Below are positions 1-9,500 of a stretch of 55,906 nt of DNA, piece after piece. Made by a program: the position numbers and the translations under genes. The notes under the pieces are model-generated. The model had not been told where the DNA came from and did no database searches. It saw only the letters and a list, made by a program, of their open reading frames with translations. Each line of letters starts with the position of its first letter. The first letter of the stretch is position 1. The DNA lies in NCBI GenBank assembly GCA_002395155.1, contig DGWD01000022.1:1-55906 (forward strand). The letters run 5' to 3'. The DNA is from Treponema sp. UBA4267 (GTDB lineage Bacteria > Spirochaetota > Spirochaetia > Treponematales > Treponemataceae).

Positions 1-1138
1 GATAGTTGAATACCATTACAGGACCGTTGTAGATTTTTTCTGTAAGATAACGTTCGTGTTCTGTAGCAATATCGCAGCCCCAGTAAGGTTTGAATTCAAA
101 CTTAGCACCGTTTGCAGCTGCCTTTTCCAAATCTTCAATAGCCTGAGTGTAACTGATTCTTGTGAACTTAGCCTTAGCAACTTTTTCCAGACTTGCAATA
201 AGGCCTGGTTGAATGCGTTTATCAAAGAATTCCAAATCTTCGCGGCATTTTGTAAGAGCCCAGTTCAAAAGATATTTTACAAAGTCTTCCTGAATGTCCA
301 TATCATCGTTCAAGTCGTAGAAAGCCATTTCAGGTTCAATCATCCAGAATTCAGCAAGGTGACGTGGTGTGTTAGAATTTTCTGCACGGAAAGTTGGACC
401 AAATGTGTAAACACGGCTTAAAGCAGTTGCAAGTGTTTCTGCTTCCAGCTGACCTGATACAGTGAGTGATGCCTTCTTTCCAAAGAAGTCCTTGTTGTAA
501 TCAACAATTTTATGAGCATCTTCAATTTTCATTCCACCAGCACCAGCTTTTACACCCATCTCAGCAATTTTTTCAAGGCTCAAAGTTGTTACCTGGAACA
601 TTTCTCCAGCACCTTCACAGTCTGAACAAGTGATTTCAGGAGCGTTTATATACTGGAAGCCCCTTTCCTGGAAGAAGGAATGAACAGCAAATGCCATCTG
701 GTTACGCATACGGTAAACTGCACCAAAAGTATTTGTACGAGCACGAAGATGGGCATTTTCGCGAAGATATTCCATGGACATCTTGTTTTTCTGTAATGGA
801 TATTCGTCTGGATTACAAGTTCCAAGACATTCAATATCTTCTAGAGTAACTTCTACAGCCTGTCCGCTTGCAGGAGATTCAATTAAAAGTCCTGTAGCAC
901 GAACCGAAGCACCTGTGTTTAATTTTTTAAGTGTTTCTTCAATATTATTTACATTTGCATTATTAGAAGGATTATTGCGGTCAAAGGTAAGCTGGATATT
1001 AGCAAAACAACTTCCGTCGTTTACCTGGATAAAAACAAGACCTTTTGAGTCACGAACAGTACGAACCCAACCGCAAACTTTAACTGCGTGTCCGTCTGGA
1101 GAAGATTTAAGTAAATCTTTAATTAATGTAGGTACCAT
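1..1138 (-). CDS. asnS: asparagine--tRNA ligase, C-terminus beyond window
   Basis: Charges tRNA-Asn with asparagine in the cytoplasm. The reading frame from the ATG at 1138 runs off the left edge after about 379 codons, so the last part of the catalytic domain is missing. The N-terminus is an anticodon-binding OB fold (residues about 15-110, with VCGWVRTVRDSKG). A class II synthetase core follows, with a motif 2-like stretch FRAENSNTPRHLAEF encoded around 345-390. The asparagine-specific pattern and the lack of a GAD insert favour AsnRS over AspRS. The start is set by AGGAG at 1148-1152. A terminator-like hairpin lies directly upstream of this ribosome binding site, between asnS and the sigma-factor gene, so asnS may be controlled by termination or read-through. 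Identification is firm; only the 3' end is unseen. Confidence 0.95.
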   Translation of the reverse strand, partial: MVPTLIKDLLKSSPDGHAVKVCGWVRTVRDSKGLVFIQVNDGSCFANIQLTFDRNNPSNNANVNNIEETLKKLNTGASVRATGLLIESPASGQAVEVTLEDIECLGTCNPDEYPLQKNKMSMEYLRENAHLRARTNTFGAVYRMRNQMAFAVHSFFQERGFQYINAPEITCSDCEGAGEMFQVTTLSLEKIAEMGVKAGAGGMKIEDAHKIVDYNKDFFGKKASLTVSGQLEAETLATALSRVYTFGPTFRAENSNTPRHLAEFWMIEPEMAFYDLNDDMDIQEDFVKYLLNWALTKCREDLEFFDKRIQPGLIASLEKVAKAKFTRISYTQAIEDLEKAAANGAKFEFKPYWGCDIATEHERYLTEKIYNGPVMVFNY

Positions 1139-1153
1139 AATTTTGTACTCCTA

Positions 1154-1189
1154 TAAAAAAAATGGGAGACTTCTTGGTTAGAAGCCTCC
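1154..1189 (-). terminator. rho-independent terminator-like hairpin between sigma gene and asnS
   Basis: On the minus strand, GGAGGCTTCT pairs with AGAAGTCTCC (one G-T wobble) around a short loop and is followed by ATTTTTTTTAT. It lies after the sigma-factor gene, only a few bases before the asnS ribosome binding site. It is either a plain terminator with the asnS promoter not obvious, or a leader attenuator of asnS. Confidence 0.7.
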
Positions 1190-1242
1190 TTTAATAATGA
1201 AAATGTATAAATTATTTTATCATTTTTTTAAGAGCGTTACAA

Positions 1243-2082
1243 TTATGCTACGTAAGCTTCCAATTTGCGGGCTCTTGTAGGATGCTGTAAGCGAACAATT
1301 GCATGCTTTTCAATCTGACGGATTCTTTCCTTTGTCAAATCGCATTCCTGTCCAACTTCTTTAAGAGACATTGGTTTAAGTCCATTCAAACCGTAACGCA
1401 TACGGATAACTTTTGCTTCATTTGGACGAAGTGTATCAACAACCTTGTTGATATCATCATGCATAGCTTCTGTAATAGCCTTTTCTTCTGGTCTTTCGTA
1501 TGATTCGTCTTCGTAGAAGTCTGCAAGTTTTGTATGACCGTCTCCGCCATCATTAATTTCTGCATCAAGGCTTACAATATCACGGCTGATATTTACCATG
1601 TCGCGAACGTGTCCTGCATCCATATTAAGCATTGCTGCAATTTCTTCGAATTCCTGCTGTTCAGATTTTTTAGAACCAATAACTTTCTTTGCATGTTCAA
1701 TCTGAACAAGTTCGTTAGCTCTGTTGAGAGGAAGACGAATTGCACGGCTCTTTTCGCAGATTGCCTTTAAGATACTCTGACGAATCCACCATACAGCATA
1801 TGAAATAAAATGATATCCTTTTGAAACATCGAACTTTTCTACAGCAGTAAGAAGACCAATATTTCCTTCGCTGATTAAGTCTGTAAGATCAAGTCCATGA
1901 TTCTGGTATTTTTTTGCAACATTTACAACAAAGCGGAGATTTGAATTCACAAGTTTATTCTTTGCGACGACATCACCGGCCTGAGCTTTTTTAGCTAATT
2001 CAATTTCTTCTTCATGAGAAATCATTGGAATTTTATTGATGTCCTTTAAGTACATTGCCAAAACATTTTCTTCGTGTGCCAT
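1243..2082 (-). CDS. RNA polymerase sigma-70 family factor, group 2 (RpoS/RpoD-like, short)
   Basis: A 279-residue sigma factor that directs RNA polymerase to promoters. Region 1.2/2 begins near residue 8. The core-binding and -10 recognition part is clear at residues about 48-110 (NLRFVVNVAKKYQ, DLISEGNIGLL, SYAVWWIRQSI). Region 4 with its helix-turn-helix is at about 238-272 (LKEVGQECDLTKERIRQIE). It lacks the large region 1.1 and the non-conserved insert of primary RpoD, and its length is close to Borrelia RpoS (about 265 aa), so I read it as an alternative group 2 factor. The start follows CTCCT (AGGAG in sense) at 2090-2094. A sequence matching the sigma-54 promoter consensus lies 48-65 bp upstream of the start codon, suggesting an RpoN-to-RpoS type cascade. 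Exact naming is uncertain. Confidence 0.9.
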   Translation of the reverse strand: MAHEENVLAMYLKDINKIPMISHEEEIELAKKAQAGDVVAKNKLVNSNLRFVVNVAKKYQNHGLDLTDLISEGNIGLLTAVEKFDVSKGYHFISYAVWWIRQSILKAICEKSRAIRLPLNRANELVQIEHAKKVIGSKKSEQQEFEEIAAMLNMDAGHVRDMVNISRDIVSLDAEINDGGDGHTKLADFYEDESYERPEEKAITEAMHDDINKVVDTLRPNEAKVIRMRYGLNGLKPMSLKEVGQECDLTKERIRQIEKHAIVRLQHPTRARKLEAYVA

Positions 2083-2129
2083 ATTAAGTCTCCTATGTTT
2101 TAAGATTTTGTATAACTACACTAAAAGTA

Positions 2130-2147
2130 TAGCAAGTTTTGTGCCAA
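2130..2147 (-). promoter_or_regulatory. sigma-54 (RpoN) type promoter for the sigma factor gene
   Basis: On the minus strand TTGGCAC (2147-2141), five bases, then TTGCTA (2135-2130). This matches the -24/-12 consensus TGGCAC-N5-TTGC with the correct GG-to-GC distance. It predicts a transcript start near 2120 and a leader of about 38 bases carrying a good ribosome binding site. Confidence 0.75.
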
Positions 2148-2244
2148 CTTCCATTTTTTGCAGAAAAAATTAAAAATTTTCAAATTTTTTTTGCAATTTA
2201 ATAAGAAAGTTCTGAAAAGGCAAGAAAAAAATAAAAATTTGTCC

Positions 2245-2336
2245 AAATTCGACACAAAAAGGGGAGGGAACGTAAATTCTGGGTAAAAATGACACAGGTC
2301 AAAAAAAAATGTGCCAAATTGTGGAAATTTGACACA
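2245..2336. promoter_or_regulatory. three GACACA sites spaced exactly 40 bp (possible enhancer-binding sites)
   Basis: GACACA occurs at 2251, 2291 and 2331. Two of them carry the longer word AAATTYGACACA (2245-2256 and 2325-2336), 80 bp apart, and the middle one reads AAAAATGACACA. They lie about 100-205 bp upstream of the sigma-54-like promoter, where bacterial enhancer-binding proteins usually bind. The third site is also part of the terminator hairpin of the neighbouring MATE gene, so at least that copy has another explanation. Confidence 0.45.
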
Positions 2337-2338
2337 TT
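2301..2338 (-). terminator. rho-independent terminator of the MATE gene
   Basis: In the minus strand AATGTGTCAAATT and AATTTGGCACATT form a 13-bp stem with one mismatch and a 5-base loop, followed by nine Ts. It begins 34 bp past the MATE stop codon. Confidence 0.7.
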
Positions 2339-2371
2339 CTTAGAAGGCCCTTGTCTTTATCAGCCTGTTTA

Positions 2372-3736
2372 TTAGTTTTCTGGAACAGAGATAATTGCCT
2401 TTTTCTTCCAGATTCCTGTTTTATAACGGATTATACAGATGATGGCGGTAAGAGTCCAGGTTGCACCAGTTGTAACCCAGATTCCCCAGAAGCCAAGGGC
2501 TGGAATTTTTGTAAGGATTGGAGAAAGTCCAATTCGACCTACAACTTCGGCAATACCGTTTATCATGGCAAAACCAGAATCACCACAGCCATTAAGAACT
2601 GCACGTGGGATATAAATCATACCAAGCATAAAGTAACAAATTGAAGTAATCTGCAAACCTCTTGCTCCAATATTTATTACATCAACTTCGTTATTTACAA
2701 AGAAGCCGATTATATTTTTACCAAAGAACCAGAAGGTTGGCAGCATGAGCAGACTGAAAATGAGTACCATAACAGTTCCACGGTGGAATCCCTGTTTTAC
2801 TCTGTTTATTTGTCCTGCTCCAATATTTTGACCTGAATAATTGGTGATGGCTGCACCGATTGAACCATATGGCTGCTGAACTAGCTGTTCAACTCTCATT
2901 ACAATTGTGTAGGCAGCCATTACCGTTTCTCCAAAAGTATTTACTACGCCCTGTAAAACCATCATAGAAATGGAAATAAGGCAGCTTTGCATGGCAATTG
3001 GTGTACCAATTTTGAGGGAGTTTACAATAATCTGTTTGTTTGGTTTGAATTCACTTTTTGAAAGATGGAAGTAGTGAATTTTCTTGTAGGCATAAATGGA
3101 ACTGGTTATTGCTGAAACGGCCTGCGAAATAATTGTTGCCAGTGCCACACCAAAAACGCCCAAATTGAAAGCAATAACAAAAAGCAAATCTAGACCTAGG
3201 TTTATTACACTTGAAAGAATAAGAAAATAAAGTGGTGATTTAGAATCTCCCAAGGCACGTAAAATAGAAGCAACGCCGTTGTAAAGGGCCACAAAAATAA
3301 TTCCACAACAAGTGGTCCTCATATAGATGATTGATTGAGGTAAAATTGATTCTGGACATTGCAAAAGTCTTAATGCATATGGGCAGAGGAGGAAACCCAT
3401 AATGCTTACTATGACAGATGCTATGCTCAGAACAAAAATGGCATTTGAAATTGTAGAACGAACCATTTTGTCGTTTTTTGCACCAAAATACTGGGCAACT
3501 ATAATTCCAATACCTACAGCAAGACCCGAGCTTAAAGAAAAGCAGAAAAAATTCATGGAACCACATGTTCCAACGGCAGCCAGGGCACTTGATCCAACAA
3601 AGTTTCCTACAACGATTGAATCAACCATGTTGTAAAGCTGCTGGAAGACATTTCCAATCAAAAGAGGAATTGCAAAAAGAAGGATATGCTTGGTTGGTGA
3701 ACCACTAGTCATATCTGTAATATTGTTAGATTTCAT
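2372..3736 (-). CDS. MATE family multidrug/cation efflux transporter
   Basis: A 454-residue inner-membrane protein with about twelve hydrophobic helices in two related halves, the normal size and shape for the MATE (NorM/DinF) family. These proteins export drugs or other organic cations in exchange for Na+ or H+. The N-terminal half has family-like segments such as IPLLIGNVFQQLYNMVDSIV and the second half starts near residue 245 with PIAMQSCLISIS. It is 61 bp downstream of recG on the same strand and ends at a clear terminator, so it may be read from the dnaE-yggT-recG transcript or from its own promoter. The substrate cannot be told from sequence. Confidence 0.9.
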   Translation of the reverse strand: MKSNNITDMTSGSPTKHILLFAIPLLIGNVFQQLYNMVDSIVVGNFVGSSALAAVGTCGSMNFFCFSLSSGLAVGIGIIVAQYFGAKNDKMVRSTISNAIFVLSIASVIVSIMGFLLCPYALRLLQCPESILPQSIIYMRTTCCGIIFVALYNGVASILRALGDSKSPLYFLILSSVINLGLDLLFVIAFNLGVFGVALATIISQAVSAITSSIYAYKKIHYFHLSKSEFKPNKQIIVNSLKIGTPIAMQSCLISISMMVLQGVVNTFGETVMAAYTIVMRVEQLVQQPYGSIGAAITNYSGQNIGAGQINRVKQGFHRGTVMVLIFSLLMLPTFWFFGKNIIGFFVNNEVDVINIGARGLQITSICYFMLGMIYIPRAVLNGCGDSGFAMINGIAEVVGRIGLSPILTKIPALGFWGIWVTTGATWTLTAIICIIRYKTGIWKKKAIISVPEN

Positions 3737-3797
3737 AATCGTTTGTAATTATAATAATGATTAACCTGCTATTAAAACTGTACAAAAATATATGTTT

Positions 3798-5927
3798 TTA
3801 GGATATTTTTTCCCTTTCAATTGCATCTATTCTAGCTTCCTGCATCAGCTGCATGTCCCTGCTTAAATCTGCAATTTTGAATTCCAGAGCCCCAGCTTGT
3901 AGAGTTCCGTTCAGTTCTCCAGGACCACGGGTTTTTAAATCCTGTTCAGCAATGTAAAATCCGTCGGTTGAGTATCTTAGTGCCTTCATTCTTTCAATTC
4001 CGGTTTCTGTAATATCTTTACTATATATTAAAAAACAGAATGATTGGGAGTCTCCGCGTCCTACTCGTCCTCTAAGCTGATGAAGTTGCGAGATTCCAAA
4101 GTGGTCAGCCTGTTCAATTACCATACAGGTTGCATTTGGAACATCGACGCCCACTTCAATTACTGTTGTAGCAGCCAAAACTTGAATTGAACCATCGTGG
4201 AAGGCCTTGAGGTATTTAACCTGATCTTCTTCATCAATCTTACTATGAACCAGGGCACACTTATATTGCGGATAAATGTGTTTTGAAAGGTGTTCAAATG
4301 CTCTTTCTGCCGATTTAATGTTTTCATCACTATCAATAGCAGGATAAACAAAATAGGCCTGATGTCCTGCCTGAAGTTCTTTGCGTACTGCTTCGTAGGC
4401 GTTGATTTCGTTACCTTCTTTTACAAGGTAAGTTTTAATTTCCTTGCGTCCAACAGGCTTTGTATGAATTGTAGAAATATCTAAATCACCAAATACGGTA
4501 AGGGCCAGACTTTGAGGAATTGGGGTAGCACTCATCATCAAAAGATTTGGTTCAAAGGCCGATCCCTTGTAAAGGAGTCTCCCCTTATTGATTATTGATT
4601 GCCTCTGCATAACGCCAAAACGGTGCTGCTCATCAATAATTGCAAGTCTTAAATCTTTATAAACAACCTGATTTGAGTAGAGGGCATGGGTACCGATTAT
4701 GATGTCAATTTCTCCATCTTTAAGTGCCTTTAGTAATTGTGTACGACCTGCCGCTTTTACATTTCCAGTCAAGAATGCAACTCTAACTCCCAGTTTACCA
4801 AGTAAGGTAGCTGTTGTTTCTGCATGCTGGCGGGCTAGTATTTCTGTTGGTGCCATAAGTGCACATTGTCCCTTCCAGCTAATAATTCTTAGGCAGGCAA
4901 AAAGAGAAACAAGAGTTTTTCCAGAACCTACATCACCCTGTAAAAGTCTGGCCATCGTATAGGAAGGCCTTACTGGTGGTGGAAAGCCTCTGTCCAGATG
5001 ATTGAGATTTCTTTCTCTTTCTTTGTAGCTTTTATCTATCTCTTCATCCATTTCGTAGATGACTTTTTTCTGGTCTTCAGTCAGCTTGAAGCTTAAACTT
5101 TCAACAAATTGCTTTTGTAATGGTGATAAAGAATCCAAAAAATCCTGTTCGCTAAGTTCTTTATCATTATCTTCTTTATTAAAGCCCTTTCTGTTGTAAG
5201 CCCTTCTTGCAATGATTGATTGAAAAAGAAACAGTTCTTCGTAGGCCAGACTTTTTCTTGCTAAAATGGCCTGTTCCATATTCTGAGGCTGGTGGATTAA
5301 GTTAATTGCTTCTTGTTTGGAAAGTAAATTATGTTTTTCTATAAGACTTTGAGGGATTTCGTCTTCAAGTCCTCTGCCATATTGTTGCAAGGCTTGACCA
5401 ATTACCTTATGCAGGTTTTTCTGAGAAAGTCCTTCTGTAAGAGGATAGAGGGGGATAATTCCTGAATCTGCAGGTGTAATTTTTGATAAATCCAAAGGCA
5501 GATTTGGATCTCTGTCAATATTCATTTTTGTGGCTTCAAAAGCAGTACTTTGAAGACTGTTATATTTTACGTAAAACTGTCCAGTAACCGTGATTATACT
5601 GCCGGGAATTAGAGTTTTTTCCAAAAATGCTCTGTTAAAGCAGATTAGTTCGGCATTAGCAGAACCATCTGTGATTCTAAGCTTGAGAGTTTTCATACTT
5701 CCATAGCCGAACCATTCCTGCCCTGTAACTTGAGCTACAGTGTGGACTTTTTTGTGTTTGTCAAAGTCTCTTAAACAAACTCTTTGAGAACGGTCTTCAT
5801 AATCACGAGGATAATACTCCAAAAGGTCTCCTACAGTGAAGACATTTATTTTGGCGAGAATTTTAGTTAGTTGGGGTCCTACTCCGGCTATAGAAGAAAC
5901 CGGAGCTTTTATATCAGAAACTTTCAC
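3798..5927 (-). CDS. recG: ATP-dependent DNA helicase RecG
   Basis: A 709-residue DNA translocase that reverses stalled replication forks and processes recombination intermediates. The N-terminal wedge/OB domain covers about residues 1-250. The helicase core has Walker A GDVGSGKT near residue 332, the DEQHRFG motif II near 430, MMSATPIPQ as motif III, and a C-terminal RecG block with HQLRGRVGRG and the TRGPGELNGTLQAG tail. Length is normal for the family. Translation starts at a GTG. It follows yggT by 19 bp and dnaE lies further upstream, so it is probably part of a dnaE-yggT-recG operon. Confidence 0.97.
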   Translation of the reverse strand: MKVSDIKAPVSSIAGVGPQLTKILAKINVFTVGDLLEYYPRDYEDRSQRVCLRDFDKHKKVHTVAQVTGQEWFGYGSMKTLKLRITDGSANAELICFNRAFLEKTLIPGSIITVTGQFYVKYNSLQSTAFEATKMNIDRDPNLPLDLSKITPADSGIIPLYPLTEGLSQKNLHKVIGQALQQYGRGLEDEIPQSLIEKHNLLSKQEAINLIHQPQNMEQAILARKSLAYEELFLFQSIIARRAYNRKGFNKEDNDKELSEQDFLDSLSPLQKQFVESLSFKLTEDQKKVIYEMDEEIDKSYKERERNLNHLDRGFPPPVRPSYTMARLLQGDVGSGKTLVSLFACLRIISWKGQCALMAPTEILARQHAETTATLLGKLGVRVAFLTGNVKAAGRTQLLKALKDGEIDIIIGTHALYSNQVVYKDLRLAIIDEQHRFGVMQRQSIINKGRLLYKGSAFEPNLLMMSATPIPQSLALTVFGDLDISTIHTKPVGRKEIKTYLVKEGNEINAYEAVRKELQAGHQAYFVYPAIDSDENIKSAERAFEHLSKHIYPQYKCALVHSKIDEEDQVKYLKAFHDGSIQVLAATTVIEVGVDVPNATCMVIEQADHFGISQLHQLRGRVGRGDSQSFCFLIYSKDITETGIERMKALRYSTDGFYIAEQDLKTRGPGELNGTLQAGALEFKIADLSRDMQLMQEARIDAIEREKIS

Positions 5928-5946
5928 CTTGCGTCTGTTTCCTCAA

Positions 5947-6540
5947 TTAAAAAGGAATCATTGAACAGAGGTTTACAAGTATGTTTACAAGTATTCTTCC
6001 AGCAACAAGGAAAACCAAAAGTGAAATCCATGAAACTAAAAGTGATTTTTGGTAACTTATTCCACCTTTAATAAATGTACCTGCAATTTTGTAGGTGAAC
6101 TTATTCAAAAGCATATCAATCTGGTTCCAGCCGGAATCAAAAGGTGTCTGTCCCTTTTTTATAAGAAGAACAATCCAGCGGATTAAGATTAAAAGGAAGA
6201 GAATTCCTAACAGCGAAGAAATAATACTCCATAACATAAAAATGATATTGGCAAGAATTCCACCAAAGTAGATTCTTCCAGTTGCCTGAATGCCGCCTAA
6301 AATTGAAGAAAGCAAAGATAAGAGTCCAATTGAAACGATTGGAGAAAAATCTATGTTTCCAAAACGTAAAAATCCCCAGCGTGAAAAAAAGTGCATGTAA
6401 GGATCAGTTGCGGCTGAAATGAATTTTCCAAAAGCTGTAAATTTTAAGCCTGGAATCCAGGACATAATTATACTTATAAAGCATAGCAGAGTATAAATTG
6501 TGACTGCTGCCGATAAAACCGATAAAATTGTCTGTATCAT
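5947..6540 (-). CDS. YggT family membrane protein
   Basis: A 197-residue integral membrane protein with two YggT-like repeats: a hydrophobic pair with SWIPGLKF, then ATDPYMHFF in the first, and a second helix pair with LILIRWIVLL and SGWNQIDMLL. YggT proteins have been linked to osmotic tolerance and cell-division or organelle shape, but their biochemical role is not settled. It sits between dnaE (28 bp upstream) and recG (19 bp downstream) on the same strand, which implies cotranscription but does not show a functional tie. Confidence 0.8.
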   Translation of the reverse strand: MIQTILSVLSAAVTIYTLLCFISIIMSWIPGLKFTAFGKFISAATDPYMHFFSRWGFLRFGNIDFSPIVSIGLLSLLSSILGGIQATGRIYFGGILANIIFMLWSIISSLLGILFLLILIRWIVLLIKKGQTPFDSGWNQIDMLLNKFTYKIAGTFIKGGISYQKSLLVSWISLLVFLVAGRILVNILVNLCSMIPF

Positions 6541-6567
6541 ATACTACCTCTCAAGGTTGATTCAGGA

Positions 6568-9500
6568 TTATTCAGTCCACACTTCCTTTACTACATTTAT
6601 GTCTTTCAGGGCTTTTATAGTTTCCTCAGAAGCCGTTACTTGAATCATACTGTTAGCTTTTACAATATATGGACTGTTTCCTACGTCTATATGAAAATAT
6701 ACTGAACAATTACCCGTTTTATCAAATAAAAAATCTTTTAATTGCATTAAAGATGCTTCTGAATTAATTCCAGGGTCCAGCATGATGTGTATAGCCTGAG
6801 CTGCATGCTTTTCTAGTTCGTTGGCATCTTCTATAGAATCTACAATAAGTGATGGAGTATCGCGGCTTCCATCAACTTTACCTTTTAGAGCGTAAATTCC
6901 AGAATCTTCAAGCTTTGGTTTAAGCTCTTCCCATGTTTTTGGGAAGAATGTTAAATCAATCTGTCCGTCATAATCATTCAATTTAGCAAAGGCCATCATG
7001 TCACCCTTTTTAGTTCTGATTTCGTGGATGCCGTTTATCATACCAAGGGCAATGTACTGCTTACCTGAATTCTTCATCTGCCAAGGTTTTAGACCACTTG
7101 CTGCAAGAGCTTCTTTTTCGGCCTTACTTTCTGCGGCAATTCTGTTTATATTGCTAGCTCTTACTGTTACAGCCCTGTCAATTGCCTTTTTATAACTGTC
7201 CAGCGGGTGTCCACTAACATAACAACCAATACATTCCTTCTCCATATTAAGAAGTTCCATATTTGGAAGGTTTTCGATTTTCTTAAACTTGAATTCTGTG
7301 TAAACTTTTTCTTCTTCTCCTAAATCTCCAAAAAGGTCTCCCTGTCCCTTCTTTTTGTCTTCAAGAATATTTGAAACAAAGTCCAGGGCATTTTCCATAT
7401 TTTCCAAGAGTGTTGGACGATTAAGAGTTGTTCCGTCTTTTTCTTTAAGATGATCGAAGGCACCAGTCTTAATCAGAACTTCAATTGCTTTTTTATTTAC
7501 AAGAGTTTTTTCGCGTCCATCTTCATCTCTTTCTACAAGGGCACCAGTTCTGGTTATAAAGTCTATAAAGTTTTGATAAGGGCCATGTTCCTCTCTTTCC
7601 TTTACAATTGCCTGGGCAGCAGCTTCTCCCATTCCTTTAATACCCTTGAGTCCGAATACAATACGTCCGTCAACAACATCAAAAATAACATCGGAACGGT
7701 TTACATCGGGAGCATCTACAGGAATTCCCATAGAACGGGCTTCTTCTATATAAACAGGAAGTCCATCGGTTGAGGTAATTTCGTTTGTAAGGTTTGCAGC
7801 CATAAATTCTGCAGGATAATGAGCCTTGAGCCAGCCTGTGCGGTAGGCAAGAACAGAATAAGCGGCCGCATGAGACTTGTTAAAACCGTAACCTGCGAAC
7901 GGAACCATGATATCAAAAATCTCTTCGGCATGTTTTTCTGTATGTCCGTTTTTAAGAGCACCTTCTACGAAGTCTTTTTTCTTACCCATCAGAACTTCAG
8001 GTTTTTTCTTTCCCATGGCACGGCGAAGCATATCGGCACCACCAAGAGAGAAGCCCGCAATAATCTGGGCAACCTTCATAATCTGTTCCTGGTAAACCAT
8101 TACACCGTAAGTTTCTTTAAGAAGGCCTTCCAGCGAAGGGTCAGGGTAGTGGACGGTTTCAGGGTGCCACTTTCCTTCAATGTACTGAGGAATACAATCC
8201 ATTGGACCCGGGCGGTAAAGAGCGTTTAAGGCAACCAGGTCTTCAATTTTTTCAGGCTGAAATTCGCGGAGGATTTTCTGCATACCTGGAGATTCAAACT
8301 GGAATACGGCAACTGAATCACCCCGTTTAAAAAGATCAAAAGTTTCTTTATCAGTTTCGCTTACATTTGCCGTAACGAATTCTGGAGTTCCAGGAGCCCT
8401 GTGTTTATTTATGATTGCTTCTGCATAGCGGATAAGAGAAAGGGTTTTAAGTCCAAGGTAGTCGAACTTTACAAGTCCACATGGTTCAATAATATCCATG
8501 GTGTACTGAACGGCGACTTCACCGGTTTTTGGGTCTTTGAAAACCGGAGCCCAGTTTGGAAGAGGAGTAAGACCAATTACCATACCAGAGGCATGAAGAC
8601 CTGTGTTTCGCTTTACACCTTCAAGACGGAAGGCAAGGTCGAAGAGTTCCTGATAGCGTGGGTCATCCTTGTAAGGAATAAGCTGACCACCATCTGGCAT
8701 TTTTTCTGTAGGCTCGCTGAAGGCATCCTTAAGTTTTGCCTTCGGGCTTTCTGGAATGCATTTTTTGAGCATGTTTACTTCGGCAAGAGGAATGCCCAGA
8801 ATTCGTCCTACATCGGCAATACAGTTTTTTGGTTTAAGAGTACCAAAGGTTACAATGTGTCCAACGTTGGCGTCGCCGTACAAATCGCGGGTGTGCTGGA
8901 TAATCTCCTGGCGATAGTCGAAGTCCATATCAACGTCAAAATCCGGCATGGATACACGTTCTGGGTTTAAGAATCGTTCAAAAATCAAACCATATCTGAA
9001 TGGGTCAATATCGGTGATGGTCATGGCGTAAGCTACAAGAGAACCTGCACCCGAACCTCGTCCAGGTCCAATTGGAATATAGTGCTTAGGACATTTGTGA
9101 ACCGGATCATAAAGCGATTTAGACCAGTTGATAAATTCCCAAACGATTAAGAAGTAACCCGAGAATCCCATACTAAAGATTGTGTTCATTTCGTAGTCGG
9201 CACGTTCGCGGATTTCTGGGGTAATTTCCTTGTAGCGTTTTTTCAATCCTTCTTCTACAAGATATTTTACATAGTCGTTCTGGTCGCTCTGATAGTCATC
9301 TCCATGTGTGCGGAATTCTTTAGGAAGTTCAAAACGTGGAAGACATTCCTTCAGTTCCGGTGTTGAGTACTGTTTAATAGTAAGATTACACATATTGGCA
9401 ATCTTGATTGTGTTGTCGTAGGCTTCAGGGCACTGAGGGAAGAGTTGACGCATTTCTTCTTCAGTTTTGAAGTACCAGTTATCAAGATCCATGTCGCCGC

